Source: Nitzschia sp. pyKryTriq1
Lineage: Eukaryota; Bacillariophyta; Bacillariophyceae; Bacillariales; Bacillariaceae
DNA length: 64,000 nucleotides
Direction: 5' to 3'
NCBI GenBank assembly: GCA_956465555.1
Contig: OY101120.1
Coordinates: 372,001-436,000 of the forward strand
Below the pieces are notes generated by a model. That model saw only the letters and a program-made list of their open reading frames with translations. It did not search any database and had not been told where the DNA came from. Below are positions 1 through 9,718 of the stretch, piece by piece. Position 1 is the first letter of the stretch. Each line of letters starts with the position of its first letter. Made by a program: the position numbers and the translations under genes.

Positions 1-1
1 C

Positions 2-79
2 CAAGCACAAAAAGAAGAATTGAGACGACGGCGTGATGGTGGTCTCACTGAGGGTGATAATGGACGATATCATTGCTAG
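2..79 (+). CDS. 3' end of an unidentified gene (partial)
   Basis: An open frame enters from the left edge and runs 25 codons to a TAG at 77-79. It encodes a charged tail, QAQKEELRRRRDGGLTEGDN then GRYHC, like the end of a basic coiled coil. There is no start in the window and no domain can be named. The composition is more protein-like than the GTAC-rich DNA that follows, but the piece is short and may be chance. Confidence 0.35.
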   Translation, partial: QAQKEELRRRRDGGLTEGDNGRYHC

Positions 80-1271
80 ACAGTGGATATCCTAAATCTT
101 GGATTATTCAGCACGACTTCAAGGGGCAAGCGACGAGCGACGTGCTCGTCTGTTTCTTCTTAGTAGTCACGACCATTGGCTTTCAATATTCCTCGCCGTC
201 GTTTGGCGGTGGTGATTTACCATTTTTCTTTCTCTCGCAGCGCTTGCTAGTACTAGAGTAGATCGAGCATTACGATGTTAATACTCGCCGTGATCTACTG
301 CTAGCTAGTTGCTAGCAGATACATTCTACATCTAGCTAGTAGTAGGAGTGCCTTCTGCGCCATTCTTGAACCAAAACTCGTCCTCGATGAGCTTCTAAGT
401 ACCTTTTGGATTGGAAATAATATGAGAAGACTATGCTATTGTTCTCATTGTCTCAGCCACGTCTCAGTACTACACTTCTTGTTGGTCCGTCACGTGCAGT
501 CTACTGGGTACATACTGGTACGGTATCATACCAGTACTGTACTGGGACAAGTAGTAGGAACTACTCTCTGGTAGTAGAGTAGAGCTACTGGTACCACGAG
601 AGAGAAGGCCCTGACCGGAGTGCTAGTTCAAACCGAATCCCGTAATCACCATCCACGAGTCAAATTCCATTCCAGGGCATATCAAACGCAAGCACATCTT
701 ATTCGCTGCGACAAATAAATAATAGTATAGACCTAGAGAGGGAGCCTTTACGGTCGTGTCCGGTCGATGGGAATGAACCCGCCATGCAAGCTACCTAGAG
801 AAAGTTATGTTCGTACTCGTACAGGCACAAGCTAACAAAAAGTTGGGAATAATGAACTGATAATTTCCTGGACTACTTCGACATGAGCAAAGGAATAAAA
901 ATATCAAGGAATCCAAAAACTGCAAAAACATATTTTAAAAAGATGGCGGCGCGAGTTCAGGGAGTGCGTTGGTGGTGCGCCTTGCCTGCATGCCAGCCTT
1001 CGCTTTGTTCATTTGGGGAGCTCGAGAAACAGAACGTGCTGGAAGTCGAGAGAAGTTCGCCAACTTCCGTGAACCACGCACGTTTAAAATCTCAGACTTT
1101 CTTGGAGCATCTGGTTTTTCGCCCACCTCCCGCCTCCTCCCGCCAATAAAGTTCCAGCGGCCTACGTCTTCCTCACAAAATAAACTGTTCCCGACCACAG
1201 AGACTGATGACATCGGCGGTTTCCTCTTTTTCTCTTTTGCACCTCTTTCCCTCGTTGTTATTACTTTCAAA
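80..1271. other. Intergenic region upstream of the cyclin gene
   Basis: No convincing gene. It holds CTAG/GTAC-rich palindromic DNA (about 290-350 and 500-605). An open frame reads without stops from 969 into the cyclin gene, but it begins at TTG and its first 101 codons look like leader sequence, so it is treated as 5' untranslated DNA. Confidence 0.6.
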
Positions 1272-2201
1272 ATGCGGCTCAATAGCCAAGACCCCTTGCT
1301 ATTGCAAGACCCTACTTATGCCCATGTTCGGGACGTGCTGAAACAAATGCGTCGTGGTGAAGAAACTAGTTATCGTCGGCCACTTAGCAAGCCGATTGAA
1401 CCGTTCAACGGGGTATGGCGACAACAGATTATTGAGTGGATGTACACGCTCGTCAAATATTGCAAACTAAGACATGAAGCGGCAGCTGCAGGTGCCTACT
1501 TTTTGGACACTGCGGTCGCCCGAGGTGTTATCAAGACACCCAGCGACTACCAACTCGGTGCCATGACTTCTCTTTACTTGGGCCTCAAGGTCTTCGACTC
1601 TCCGAGCATGAGAGTTGTAAGACTAAGCAGCCTCGTCAAGTTGGGGAATGCGGAATTCACAGAAAATGACATTATTCAGATGGAACGAGATATGGTCAAG
1701 GCAATGGGTTGGCGACTCAACCCGCCCACGCCGACCTGCTTCCTGCAACAGTACCTCGTTCTTTTACCAACTTTGAACGAGTCTACCAAGACTCAGATCG
1801 AAGAAAAGGCCCTAGAAGCGCTAGAAATTGCAGTGGCGAACGAGCGCTTTTATTCCATGAAACCGTCAGTTTTGGGATGCGCGGCACTCCTGGTAGCATT
1901 GGACCGATACCTTGAAGCACAAAAGAGAACTATCCCCGGTTGCGGTGCAGAAATGATCAGCCTTTGGCAACTACGAACTTTCCTCTGCAACATGAAACAT
2001 ATTGCAAAACTCGATCACACCAGTGTTCTCATCAGTCAGACGACAAGCATGTTGGAACGAGCGCTCAAGCCGCTGGCAACAACCAATGCAAGCGAACCAG
2101 CGACGGTCTCGAACAACAGCTCAAAAGACAGTACTTATATGTTCGAATCACGTGGAAGCAATGGTGCTTCGTCCTCTCCCACCAATGTTGCGTTTCAATA
2201 A
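1272..2201 (+). CDS. Cyclin (diatom-type)
   Basis: 309-residue protein with a cyclin N-terminal box at about residues 48-150 and a C-terminal helical half to about 270. The box begins WRQQIIEWMYTLVKYC, where classical cyclins have the MRAILVDW helix. It continues with the A-rich helix (EAAAAGAYFLD), YQLGAMTSLYLGLKV and ENDIIQMERDMVKAMGWRL, matching the order of cyclin-fold helices. Cyclins of this type bind and activate cyclin-dependent kinases; diatoms have a large family of their own (dsCYC), many induced by nutrients or light, and this most resembles that group. The ATG at 1272 is chosen because the fold starts soon after; the frame is open upstream to 969 but only with a TTG start. The tail after residue 270 is Ser/Thr-rich and probably disordered. 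The partner kinase cannot be told from sequence. Confidence 0.85.
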   Translation: MRLNSQDPLLLQDPTYAHVRDVLKQMRRGEETSYRRPLSKPIEPFNGVWRQQIIEWMYTLVKYCKLRHEAAAAGAYFLDTAVARGVIKTPSDYQLGAMTSLYLGLKVFDSPSMRVVRLSSLVKLGNAEFTENDIIQMERDMVKAMGWRLNPPTPTCFLQQYLVLLPTLNESTKTQIEEKALEALEIAVANERFYSMKPSVLGCAALLVALDRYLEAQKRTIPGCGAEMISLWQLRTFLCNMKHIAKLDHTSVLISQTTSMLERALKPLATTNASEPATVSNNSSKDSTYMFESRGSNGASSSPTNVAFQ

Positions 2202-3440
2202 ATTTGAAAATAGAGCCATAGAGAAGTTCTTACGTTTGCTTGCGTCTGATGAGGGTTACGGAGGAGCTATGGTACCGGTACGCATCTTCTAGTAGCTATA
2301 CTGTTACTACGCTACTAGACTATATCGTAAAGCGTAGAGTAGTGTACTTGTAAGAAGAAAAGTGCAGAAGCTGATTGCAACTTATTGAGCAACATGTTCG
2401 GGAACTTCTTCTGAATACGAATGATTGGTAGCCTACAAGTAGCTGTGAAGCAAGGTGCAAATTCATTTTTAAAGTTCGTGAAAATGCATGGTCATGCTCA
2501 TCGTTCATCGTCGGAGTGGCGAGCTGAGTTGTTTCTTCTCTTCGCATCGCTCCCGGATGAACAGTTCTGTTGTTGTCGTGCGTGTGTGTACTTGTACTTG
2601 TACTGGTACCGGTACGTGGTACCGTACGATACAGCCGGTATTTCTGCACGATTATTCTTCTTTGTGGCGCGAAGAATTCAAGGCGCCAATGGAACGCACG
2701 TTTCGATTATGGGGCGGGGGCAGAGGAAAGCTGCCAACGTCGTGGCTCCCCCTTTTGCTCCTCTCACACATACAGTACCACACTATGTACCGTATGTACC
2801 AGTAAGTCATGCTGCTGTACCGGTACAAGTACGGGTGGAGAGCGATCACACAGCATGTCCCGCCCTCGGTACTGTAGGTCCCTCTCTCTCTCTCTGCTAG
2901 TAGTAGAGAAGAGAGTAGACTCTAGTAGAGTAGTAGACCGACCGGTATGAGTACCGGTATGTACTACATGCATACGACACATTATTTCTCTTCCTGCTAT
3001 TGTAGAGACTACACTACTCATACTACCTAGGACTACCGACTGAACTTGCTGAAACGGCTCTTCTTGCTGTACGTACCACTCGTCTCTGGAGAGTAGATGG
3101 CCAGAATGTACTACTACTAGTCAAAGGGGTGGAGACTTCACTACGGGAGACTTCACGAGATCCGGTAGTGTTTGGTCTGATTGTTGACTCTAGTAGACTA
3201 CGTAACTTGCTATCGGCAACTTAAAATTATATCGATGATAAGCCGAAATCGTTGGTTGGAAATTTATCACGAGTGACGCCTGCTTGAGTACTTTGTTGGC
3301 AGTCTTGTTCATATAATAGAGTGGTCTTTCTCCAGGCTTTGACGGAATGTTGATGGATTGATTCACGTCCGGTGTCCATAGCGAGGAGCTTCAATCCGCT
3401 GGCTGGTCGCCCCTGTTTTTGTTCTCTACTATTTAAGTGC
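2202..3440. other. Intergenic region with GTAC-rich tracts
   Basis: No gene recognised. Dense GTAC/GGTACC runs lie at about 2588-2640, 2765-2840 and 2940-2965, with CT repeats at 2879-2897 and CTAG/TAGTAG runs at 2895-2945. Several frames stay open through these tracts only because the repeats lack stop codons. It probably holds the 3' ends of the flanking convergent genes. Confidence 0.6.
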
Positions 3441-4688
3441 TCACGTCTCGTCATCAATGGCTTCAATAATTCCAGTCGCGACATCCGTCACAAGCTTGAC
3501 TAGAACTGCTAGCACGGTAAATCCACCTGCATAGACATACCAAGGCTGATCGCCCCCTTGACCTGTGGTCAGCGCTTGCCCTACCATACCAGTGTAGACG
3601 TAGGCTGTGGTGGTGGGCACAAACCCTATCAAAGTTCCCAATAGATAAGGAGCAAACGCCATACTGGACGCGCCATAGAGGTAGTTCGTCACGCTGAATG
3701 GAAAGATCGGCGACAAGCGGATCAAAACAAGAAGCTTGAAGCCTTCTTCCCCGATGGCTTTATCAAGTTTGGCCAAAGTATTTGGCCTTGTTTCACCGTC
3801 TTTTGACGGTGAGGGTGCCAGCAATGTGGATTCTACGTACTCGCGCAAGAAGGTCCGGGAAATCCAGAAGCCGATGCAAGCGGCCCCGGTGGCTCCGGCG
3901 AGCACGGTCAAAATACCTTGTTGAACTCCAAAGAGATACCCTGCACTCAAAGTCAGTGGCGTTGCTGGAATAGCAAGGATTTCTGCGATCATGTATATCA
4001 AGGCATAGTAGATGACGCCCGTCGGTCCTAGCCCTTGGACGCCTTCAATCAGTTGTTGAGAAAAGGCTTGGGGGTCAGTGACTAATGTTTGTGCACCCTG
4101 CACGAAGTCTTCTACCGAAAGACCGAGGGAATAGGATATGCCTACCACAGCAGTGACACCCGCAAGAGCAGCGATTCCAAAAATGGTCTGCGGATTCTGT
4201 AGATCTAGAAAATCTCGAGGGGGGTCCTCGAGCTCCGCCAGAGGCGATAACGCAGTTTTTGTTTTCCAGGCTGTGGGTTTATGGATCTTCACATTTGTTG
4301 TTTTGCTTACTCCCTCCTTTTCGTGTGGTGCCTTTTCTTTCACAAGAGTTGCAAGGGTCGAGTTCTTACGCGACGCGTTTTCTTGGTCCGAGGCTTGTGA
4401 TTTGCTTGGTGATGAGTCGGAGACGGGAGGTCGGAAGAACCATCCATTTTTATCATTGCCAGAAGACCCGTATCTCCCGGTAGGAACTCTTCTGTATGAA
4501 ACAATGAAAGGTCTTCCATTTTGGGAAGAAACTGGCTCAAGATTCCTTCTCCTGGCCACGAGATTCGCCTGTTGATGACGACAAACGCTTACTCCTCTTT
4601 CTTGTGAAAATGCTTCGACCCCTGCCCTGAACGAGCATACGGCCACTACAATAACATGTAGGGTTGATAACGAATTTCGCAGCAGCAT
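3441..4688 (-). CDS. Plastid-targeted VTT-domain (DedA/TVP38-type) membrane protein
   Basis: 415-residue polytopic membrane protein. The VTT (SNARE-associated Golgi/DedA) domain spans about residues 235-365. Its hallmarks are the re-entrant loop EILAIPATPLTLSAGYLFG, a G-rich helix (AGATGAACIGFWISR), the conserved RLSPIFPFSVTNYLYGAS segment, and FVPTTTAYVYTG. Relatives (bacterial DedA, TVP38/TMEM64, VMP1/TMEM41B) are lipid scramblases or flippases, so lipid movement across a plastid membrane is the likely role, by inference. The N-terminus has a hydrophobic signal peptide ending GVEA then FSQERG, which fits the ASAF-like signal/transit boundary used for diatom plastid import. A roughly 140-residue basic, Ser-rich stretch precedes the membrane part. 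The ATG at 4688 sits directly before this signal. The upstream DNA is shared, divergently, with the unknown gene at 5375. Confidence 0.87.
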   Translation of the reverse strand: MLLRNSLSTLHVIVVAVCSFRAGVEAFSQERGVSVCRHQQANLVARRRNLEPVSSQNGRPFIVSYRRVPTGRYGSSGNDKNGWFFRPPVSDSSPSKSQASDQENASRKNSTLATLVKEKAPHEKEGVSKTTNVKIHKPTAWKTKTALSPLAELEDPPRDFLDLQNPQTIFGIAALAGVTAVVGISYSLGLSVEDFVQGAQTLVTDPQAFSQQLIEGVQGLGPTGVIYYALIYMIAEILAIPATPLTLSAGYLFGVQQGILTVLAGATGAACIGFWISRTFLREYVESTLLAPSPSKDGETRPNTLAKLDKAIGEEGFKLLVLIRLSPIFPFSVTNYLYGASSMAFAPYLLGTLIGFVPTTTAYVYTGMVGQALTTGQGGDQPWYVYAGGFTVLAVLVKLVTDVATGIIEAIDDET

Positions 4689-5374
4689 CTTGTCAAAAAA
4701 TGTAGCAAAATCAGCTTCGGTCCTTTTGTGGCGTTGAGCTGCCTTGCGTCATCGTCACTCTTTTCTTTCCAACATCGATGATGGCGTCGGATGATGCAAG
4801 GATGCATGCTGGAGGGAGATGGCGGATTTCTTCGTCTTTCCACGTGGGGGCAGGTCCAGCTTCAACAACGGTCAGCACCGCTCCAGTGAGTCGAATGATG
4901 ACGTGTGTATGTACTATTCACGTTTTTTAGGGTTGGACGTCTGTACGTGTACTGTACTTGTACCTGTACTGGTACAGTACCGGTATGCGGTGGCGGCGGG
5001 AGAAGCGGCATCCTTCTGTCTTTCATCGCGACCGAGCGAGAGACGACACGTGGCGCTGTGGCTTCGAATTTCGAGACAACCATCATGCATTTCAAGCAAT
5101 AAGCAAGGGCAATAACACACTGGCTTTTGGTTTCCCCGAGGCCATGGATGTTGACCCAGATTTCCATATTGATATTTTTGTGCTTCGCTCTTCATCAAGT
5201 ATTTATGAAAGACCGGAGAAATTGGATTCGAATTGCAAAAAAAATGAAATCACGCACGAAACAGAACAACATTATTCTTTCTCCCATCGCTCCATCCATA
5301 CTGTACTTGTAGATCCAAAAGGCACAACAAAAACAAGCAAGCAAGCTAATAAGCAAATAATACTCTTCATCATC
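4689..5374. other. Divergent promoter region with GTAC tract
   Basis: Lies between the divergent VTT protein and the gene at 5375. A dense GTAC tract occupies 4940-4990. From about 5109 the sequence matches 7750-8040, the leader of the duplicate gene, so this part belongs to the duplicated unit. Confidence 0.55.
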
Positions 5375-5962
5375 ATGCCTCCGCTTTCCCCAGAAAACGA
5401 TTTCGATTTTAGCTCTGCCTCATTGACAACATTGGAAGATATTGATGATACTACGCGTACGCCACCAGCACCAGCAAACCAGCACCACATGGTGCAGCAC
5501 AAACCACTCCACGAGCGCCCAGCACGAACCACTGTCCGATTTGCGGAAAATGATACAGTGGTAGACACAACGCACAAGAACGACATGAGCGAAGAAGAAA
5601 AGGAAGCTTATTGGCTTTCTTGTGAAGAGATCCGTGCCATAAAAATGGATTGCGTCGGATTGGTCGGCATGCTCGACGATGGCATGGCGCATATGATACT
5701 GTCGGAAGATGAGGACGATGTCTGCCTACGGGGTATCGAGCAATACAGCGGTGAAAGCCAGGAGAGAAGAAGAACGGCTAGGCAGCAGATTCTCGAGGAA
5801 GTATTTGCAATTCAAGACTTCTCCCATTATCATCTGCTGGTTTCTGGCGAGGAACTTATGATTGCCGCGGTATCACGAAAATGGTCCGAGTCGTTAGTCC
5901 AGGAAGCGCTCGAACTTGGCCGATCGGACGCACTTTGTGCCCAGCTATACTACTGCTGCTAG
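5375..5962 (+). CDS. Small acidic diatom-family protein, copy A
   Basis: 195-residue soluble protein with no known catalytic motif. It begins MPPLSPENDFDFSSASLTTL and has a central block TVRFAENDTVVDTTHKND followed by EEEKEAYWLSCEEIRAIKMD. Next come an acidic DDVCLRGIEQY segment and RRRTARQQILEEVFAIQ, and it ends in helices around AVSRKWSESLVQEALELGR. This 'VRF...EEKEAYW...CLRGIE...RR' layout is one I recognise as a widespread multi-copy diatom family of unknown function; that recognition is from memory, not a search. The ATG at 5375 is chosen because similarity to copy B starts exactly there. Compared with B it has an extra L (HYHLLVSG) and M (ELMIAA), plus scattered substitutions. Function unknown; mostly helical by inspection. 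Confidence 0.8.
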   Translation: MPPLSPENDFDFSSASLTTLEDIDDTTRTPPAPANQHHMVQHKPLHERPARTTVRFAENDTVVDTTHKNDMSEEEKEAYWLSCEEIRAIKMDCVGLVGMLDDGMAHMILSEDEDDVCLRGIEQYSGESQERRRTARQQILEEVFAIQDFSHYHLLVSGEELMIAAVSRKWSESLVQEALELGRSDALCAQLYYCC

Positions 5963-6292
5963 CTTACAATAGCAACATAACATTGAAAGGAAAAATATAG
6001 AGATATACTAGCAGTGGGCGAACTTTGCTCTCAGCTAGAGGTACGGTCCTGCAAGTACTACTGTACTACTCGTCGCGATGGGGTCGACTAGTTTGATTCA
6101 GCCGACCAACCGATAAGGCTGCGTTGTGTAGAATAGTGCGCGATGATGAAAAGCAAGATCCACGCGATCTTTTTCGTTGCGTTCTCAAATTTAATCTCAC
6201 CAGATGATGACGATGATGATGATCCATCCGCTTCATTATCCAAACAAATCAAAGAGCATGCTCTATAGAGGCTACTACTATTGTATACTATC
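5963..6292. other. Spacer between duplicated-unit genes
   Basis: 330 bp with no gene seen. The first 100 bp resemble 8623-8720 in unit B. A GATGAT repeat lies near 6205-6225. Confidence 0.5.
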
Positions 6293-7285
6293 ATGACTAG
6301 CGACAAACCTGAAAAGGTTAGGACGCTCTTTGCCTTGGATTTTGATGGTGTCTTGGTGGATTCGGCCGCGGAAACGGGTCATAGTGGCTGGTTGGCGGCC
6401 AAGACTCTTTGGCCTGACGCCCCTTGGATGACAGTGGCGACGACGACGACCGCAGGTAGTGACAATAAAACTACGAAGCAGCCCCCATCGGATCTTATTG
6501 AGCGATTTCGACAGGTTCGACCGTGTCTTGAAACGGGATGGGAAGCCTCCTTGATTATTCGATTACTCGCGGATTCCAAGTACGGTCTACCGTCCAACAA
6601 CGAAATTCTCGACAAATTCCAATCGATCTATAAAGAACAGATACTTCACGATTCGAAATTGATACCCGAGCAATGTAATCAAGCGCTAAAACAAGCCCGG
6701 AATGACTGGATCGCCCAGAATAACGGTCAGGATTGGATCCAAGCCCATGTTTTCTTTGAAGGTGCCTGCAAAGCGGTCCGACGACTCCTGGACGAAGAAG
6801 GGAGCGAAAATGTTTACATTATCACCACCAAAGCCAAAGAATTCGCCCTTCGATTATTGGAACAACAACAATTGTGCGTCAGTGATACAAGCAGTAACAG
6901 TCCCAAGAAGACAATGATTCCAGCCGACCACGTGTACGGGCTTGGGTCCGGTCCCAAAGCGACGGTATTACACCAACTCATTTCCAAGCAGAAGCAGCCT
7001 GGTGAAAATTGCCTCGTAGCTGTCATGGTGGAAGACAACTTGTCGACATTGCATAAAATTGTGGCCAATCCGGAGTTGCAAGGACTTGTCCTTCCCGCGC
7101 TAGCGAGTTGGGGCTACAACACGAGCAAACAGCAACAACAAGCTACGAACGACCATTTTGTGATATTGGATGATGATGATGATTCGGAAGGTTATTCATT
7201 GAGCCGTGTATTGGATTCGAAGGCTGTCCCCATACTATTACAAGACTTTGACAAGCACTACTATCAGAAGCATGTACTATCGTGA
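6293..7285 (+). CDS. HAD-like hydrolase (phosphatase-type)
   Basis: 330-residue protein with the four haloacid-dehalogenase motifs in order. Motif I is FALDFDGVLVDSAAE (nucleophile Asp plus +2 Asp, residues about 15-29). Motif II is the Thr in VYIITTKAKEFAL (about 180). Motif III is the Lys in GSGPKATVLHQL (about 223). Motif IV is the acidic MVEDNLSTLHKI (about 250). The roughly 100 residues between motif I and motif II suggest a helical cap. Such enzymes usually hydrolyse small phosphorylated metabolites; the substrate cannot be read from sequence. The ATG at 6293 is used; the frame upstream has only a TTG. A DDDDD run near the C-terminus comes from a GATGAT repeat. The last 70 codons survive as a relic in the duplicated unit at 8806-9045. 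Confidence 0.82.
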   Translation: MTSDKPEKVRTLFALDFDGVLVDSAAETGHSGWLAAKTLWPDAPWMTVATTTTAGSDNKTTKQPPSDLIERFRQVRPCLETGWEASLIIRLLADSKYGLPSNNEILDKFQSIYKEQILHDSKLIPEQCNQALKQARNDWIAQNNGQDWIQAHVFFEGACKAVRRLLDEEGSENVYIITTKAKEFALRLLEQQQLCVSDTSSNSPKKTMIPADHVYGLGSGPKATVLHQLISKQKQPGENCLVAVMVEDNLSTLHKIVANPELQGLVLPALASWGYNTSKQQQQATNDHFVILDDDDDSEGYSLSRVLDSKAVPILLQDFDKHYYQKHVLS

Positions 7286-8040
7286 AACGGAACATGCTGA
7301 GTAGTGTGGTGTCATTGTAGCAGCATAGCGCCAAGCTCCAAGCAGCGGATTCTAGTACTACTGGCAGCAATACGCTTGAGTAGATGATTATTGTACTCAT
7401 AGAGATATTTCAAGTATGATGATTTATGATGATGTCTAGAGTCGTCTAGAGAGGAGCTCTGGACTACAACTTTTTTATGAAACGAGAAAGGGATGAACGA
7501 ATCATACGGTGGCATAAAATACCGGTACCATACCGGCATACAAGTAGTCTACATACCGGTGCAGTAGTAGTACTAGTACTACCGGTAGTTGAACGGCGAA
7601 CGGGAAGGTTTTCGTGATGATTGCGCTTAGTACTACTGTATATTCTTTCTTTCCCTATTCACTTTTTGCTTTCCATTAATTTCAATACTGTACTACCGTA
7701 GGTACTATCATACGAGTACTCGTACTCGTACGTGCGAGCAAGAGCGGACACTACTAGCACAATGGCTTTTGGTTCTCCCGAGGATATAGATGTTGAACCA
7801 GATTTCCATATTGATATTTTAGTCGCTTCGCTCTTCATGAAATACTTAAAAAAGCCGGCGAAATTGGCTCGGCGAACGACTCCCGGCAGAGAACCCACCT
7901 CGAATTGCAAAAAAATAATTGTGAAGAAATCACAAAACAGAACAACATTTCTTCCATCGCTCCATCCATAGATCCAAAAGACACAACAACAAAAACAAGC
8001 AAGCAAGCAAGCTAATAAGCAAATAATACTCTTCGTCATC
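7286..8040. other. Junction between the two duplicated units
   Basis: Holds the tail of unit A to about 7480, a private spacer with GTAC/CCGGTA tracts (7515-7580 and 7688-7735), and from about 7750 the leader of unit B. ORFs here mirror non-coding leader sequence and are not genes. Confidence 0.6.
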
Positions 8041-8622
8041 ATGCCTCCGCTTTCCCCAGAAAACGATTTCGATTTTAGCTCTGCCTCATTGACAACATTG
8101 GAAGATATTGATGATACTACGCGTACGCCACCAGCACCAGCAAACCAGCACCACATGGTGCAGCACAAACCACTCCACGAGCGCCCAGCACGAACCACTG
8201 TCCGATTTGCGGAGAATGATACAGTGGTAGACATAACGCACGTGAACGACATGAGCCAAGAAGAAAAGGAAGCTTATTGGCTTTCTTGTGAAGAGATCCG
8301 TGCCATAACAATGGATTGCGTCGGATTGATCTGCATGCTCGACGATGGCATGGCGCATATGATACTGGCGGAAGATGAGGACGATGTCTGTCTACGGGGT
8401 ATCGAGCAATACAGCGGTGAAAGCCAGGAGAGAAGAAGAACGGCCAGGCAGCAGATTCTCGAGGAAGTATTTGCAATTCAAGACTTCTCCCATTATCATC
8501 TGGTTTCTGGCGAGGAACTGATTGCCGCGGTATCACGAAAATGGTCCGAGTCGTTAGTCCAGGAAGCGCTCGAACTTGGCCGATCGGACGCACTTTGTGC
8601 CCAGCTATACTACTGCTGCTAG
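8041..8622 (+). CDS. Small acidic diatom-family protein, copy B
   Basis: 193-residue paralogue of the product at 5375, nearly identical along its whole length. The first 60 or so codons and the last 60 match almost base for base. Differences include DITHVNDMSQ for DTTHKNDMSE, RAITMDCVGLICML for RAIKMDCVGLVGML, and the loss of one Leu and one Met. Both copies keep the full frame. The start ATG aligns with that of copy A. Function unknown. The high identity suggests a recent duplication or ongoing gene conversion, since the surrounding non-coding DNA has diverged much more. Confidence 0.8.
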   Translation: MPPLSPENDFDFSSASLTTLEDIDDTTRTPPAPANQHHMVQHKPLHERPARTTVRFAENDTVVDITHVNDMSQEEKEAYWLSCEEIRAITMDCVGLICMLDDGMAHMILAEDEDDVCLRGIEQYSGESQERRRTARQQILEEVFAIQDFSHYHLVSGEELIAAVSRKWSESLVQEALELGRSDALCAQLYYCC

Positions 8623-8805
8623 CTTACAATAACAACATACTAGAAAGGAAAAAGCAATAAAGATATGATGTAGTACTACTAGAGCAGTAGACGAACAGCT
8701 TTGCTTTCAGCTACTGCTAGAGGTAGAGTGCAAGAAGTACAACACGAACTCTCGTTGCTATATGATCATCATGGCGTCATCGAGTGGCCGGGGAGCGACG
8801 AGCGA

Positions 8806-9045
8806 GCGGAGTTGCAAGGACGACGTGCCCTTTCCGCGATAGCGAGAACAGCAACACCAAGCGCTAGTACCACAGCCACCAACAACGACGACCATTTTGT
8901 GGTGATGATGTTGTTGTTGGATGACGATGATGATGATCATTGTCTTCTTCTTCTTCGGGAGAAGGTTAGTAGTATATTCATTGAGTTGGATTCGAAGGCT
9001 GCTGCCCCCATACTATTACAAGACTTTGACAAGCACGACTACTAG
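8806..9045 (+). pseudogene. Truncated 3' relic of the HAD-like gene
   Basis: Matches the last part of the HAD gene (from about 7073). Shared pieces are ELQG, NDHFV, a DDDDD run, LDSK, and PILLQDFDKH then Y before the stop. Motifs I-IV are absent, so no HAD activity is possible. The frame has been kept but padded by repeat expansions (GTTGTT, GATGAT, CTTCTT). No promoter or independent start is evident; the open frame begins at 8701 in unrelated leader sequence. Best read as a leftover of the deletion in unit B. Confidence 0.7.
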
Positions 9046-9718
9046 CTAGTAGTATCAGAAGCATGTACTATCGTGAAACGGAAGAACATGATGCTGCTGA
9101 GTAGTGTAGTCGTGTCATTGTGGCAAGAAGAATATACTAACGCCAACAAGAACAAGAACAAAAACAACAACACCGCTGCCTGCTCGTCCAAGCGGCGGAT
9201 TCTACTAGTAGTACTACTGGCAGCAATATTCTTGTTGAGTAGATGGGTTATTGGTGTACTCGTAGAGATATTGAAAGTACAGTATTATGATGATGTCTAG
9301 AGTACAGGAGCGTCCTCCTGGACTACAACTTTTTTATGAAACGAGAGAAGAAGGGATCAATCATGGTAATATCATAGCTAATAGAAGTAGTATTATCTAG
9401 TAGTACGAGGAGTGTGCGTGGATGCTCCTGGTCCTTGCGAGGAGGTCTCAACAACAAGCAACGACGAGGTCCGTGGTGGGGCCCCGATCTCAGATCAGCA
9501 TACTACTCGTATTAGTCAAGAAAGAGCACAAAGTACCGTACACGGTGTGCCGGACGGACGGCGACCATGACCACTCCTGAATTTTCGTTTTTGTGCATTT
9601 TTGACTTCAGAAGATGGAAGATGCCACCACAAGGAAAACCGGTATGAGTATATCGTCCATTGATTCGTCTACTGCATTTTCAAACAGACTATAGTACTGT
9701 ACAATATCAAGTTTAATT
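9046..9718. other. Tail of unit B and FKBP upstream region
   Basis: Unit-B tail to about 9345, then about 370 bp of unique sequence before the FKBP gene. No further gene is seen. CTAG/TAGTAG runs occur near 9380-9405. Confidence 0.55.

Larger units (their letters stand above)
5109..7480 (+). repeat. Tandem duplication, unit A (complete)
   Basis: Unit A contains a leader, the small unknown gene (5375-5962), a HAD-like gene (6293-7285) and a tail ending near a run reading 'acttttttatgaaacgaga'. The same order recurs in unit B (about 7750-9345), where roughly 1 kb carrying most of the HAD gene is gone. Boundaries were set by eye and may shift by tens of bases. Confidence 0.8.
7750..9345 (+). 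repeat. Tandem duplication, unit B (internally deleted)
   Basis: Copy of unit A with the small gene intact (8041-8622), roughly 1 kb missing, then a relic of the HAD gene 3' end and the shared tail that includes 'ggactacaacttttttatga'. Non-coding parts are clearly more diverged than the small gene's coding region, which suggests the small gene is under selection in both copies. Confidence 0.8.

Noticed and set aside
600-700. Possible tRNA T-arm ('gttcaaaccgaatccc')
   Set aside because: No matching acceptor, D-arm or anticodon arm can be paired around it.
969-1271. In-frame N-terminal extension of the cyclin
   Set aside because: Begins at TTG, there is no ATG before 1272, and its composition is unlike the cyclin. 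Treated as leader.
2421-3021. Cluster of ORFs around 2.4-3.0 kb on both strands
   Set aside because: They exist because GTAC-rich DNA lacks stops (runs of VLVLVPV or TGTSTST). No family likeness.
7659-8252. Minus-strand ORF of 197 codons opposite the small gene in unit B
   Set aside because: It mirrors the coding frame of the small gene and its leader; the matching part appears opposite copy A as well. Codon structure follows the plus-strand gene.
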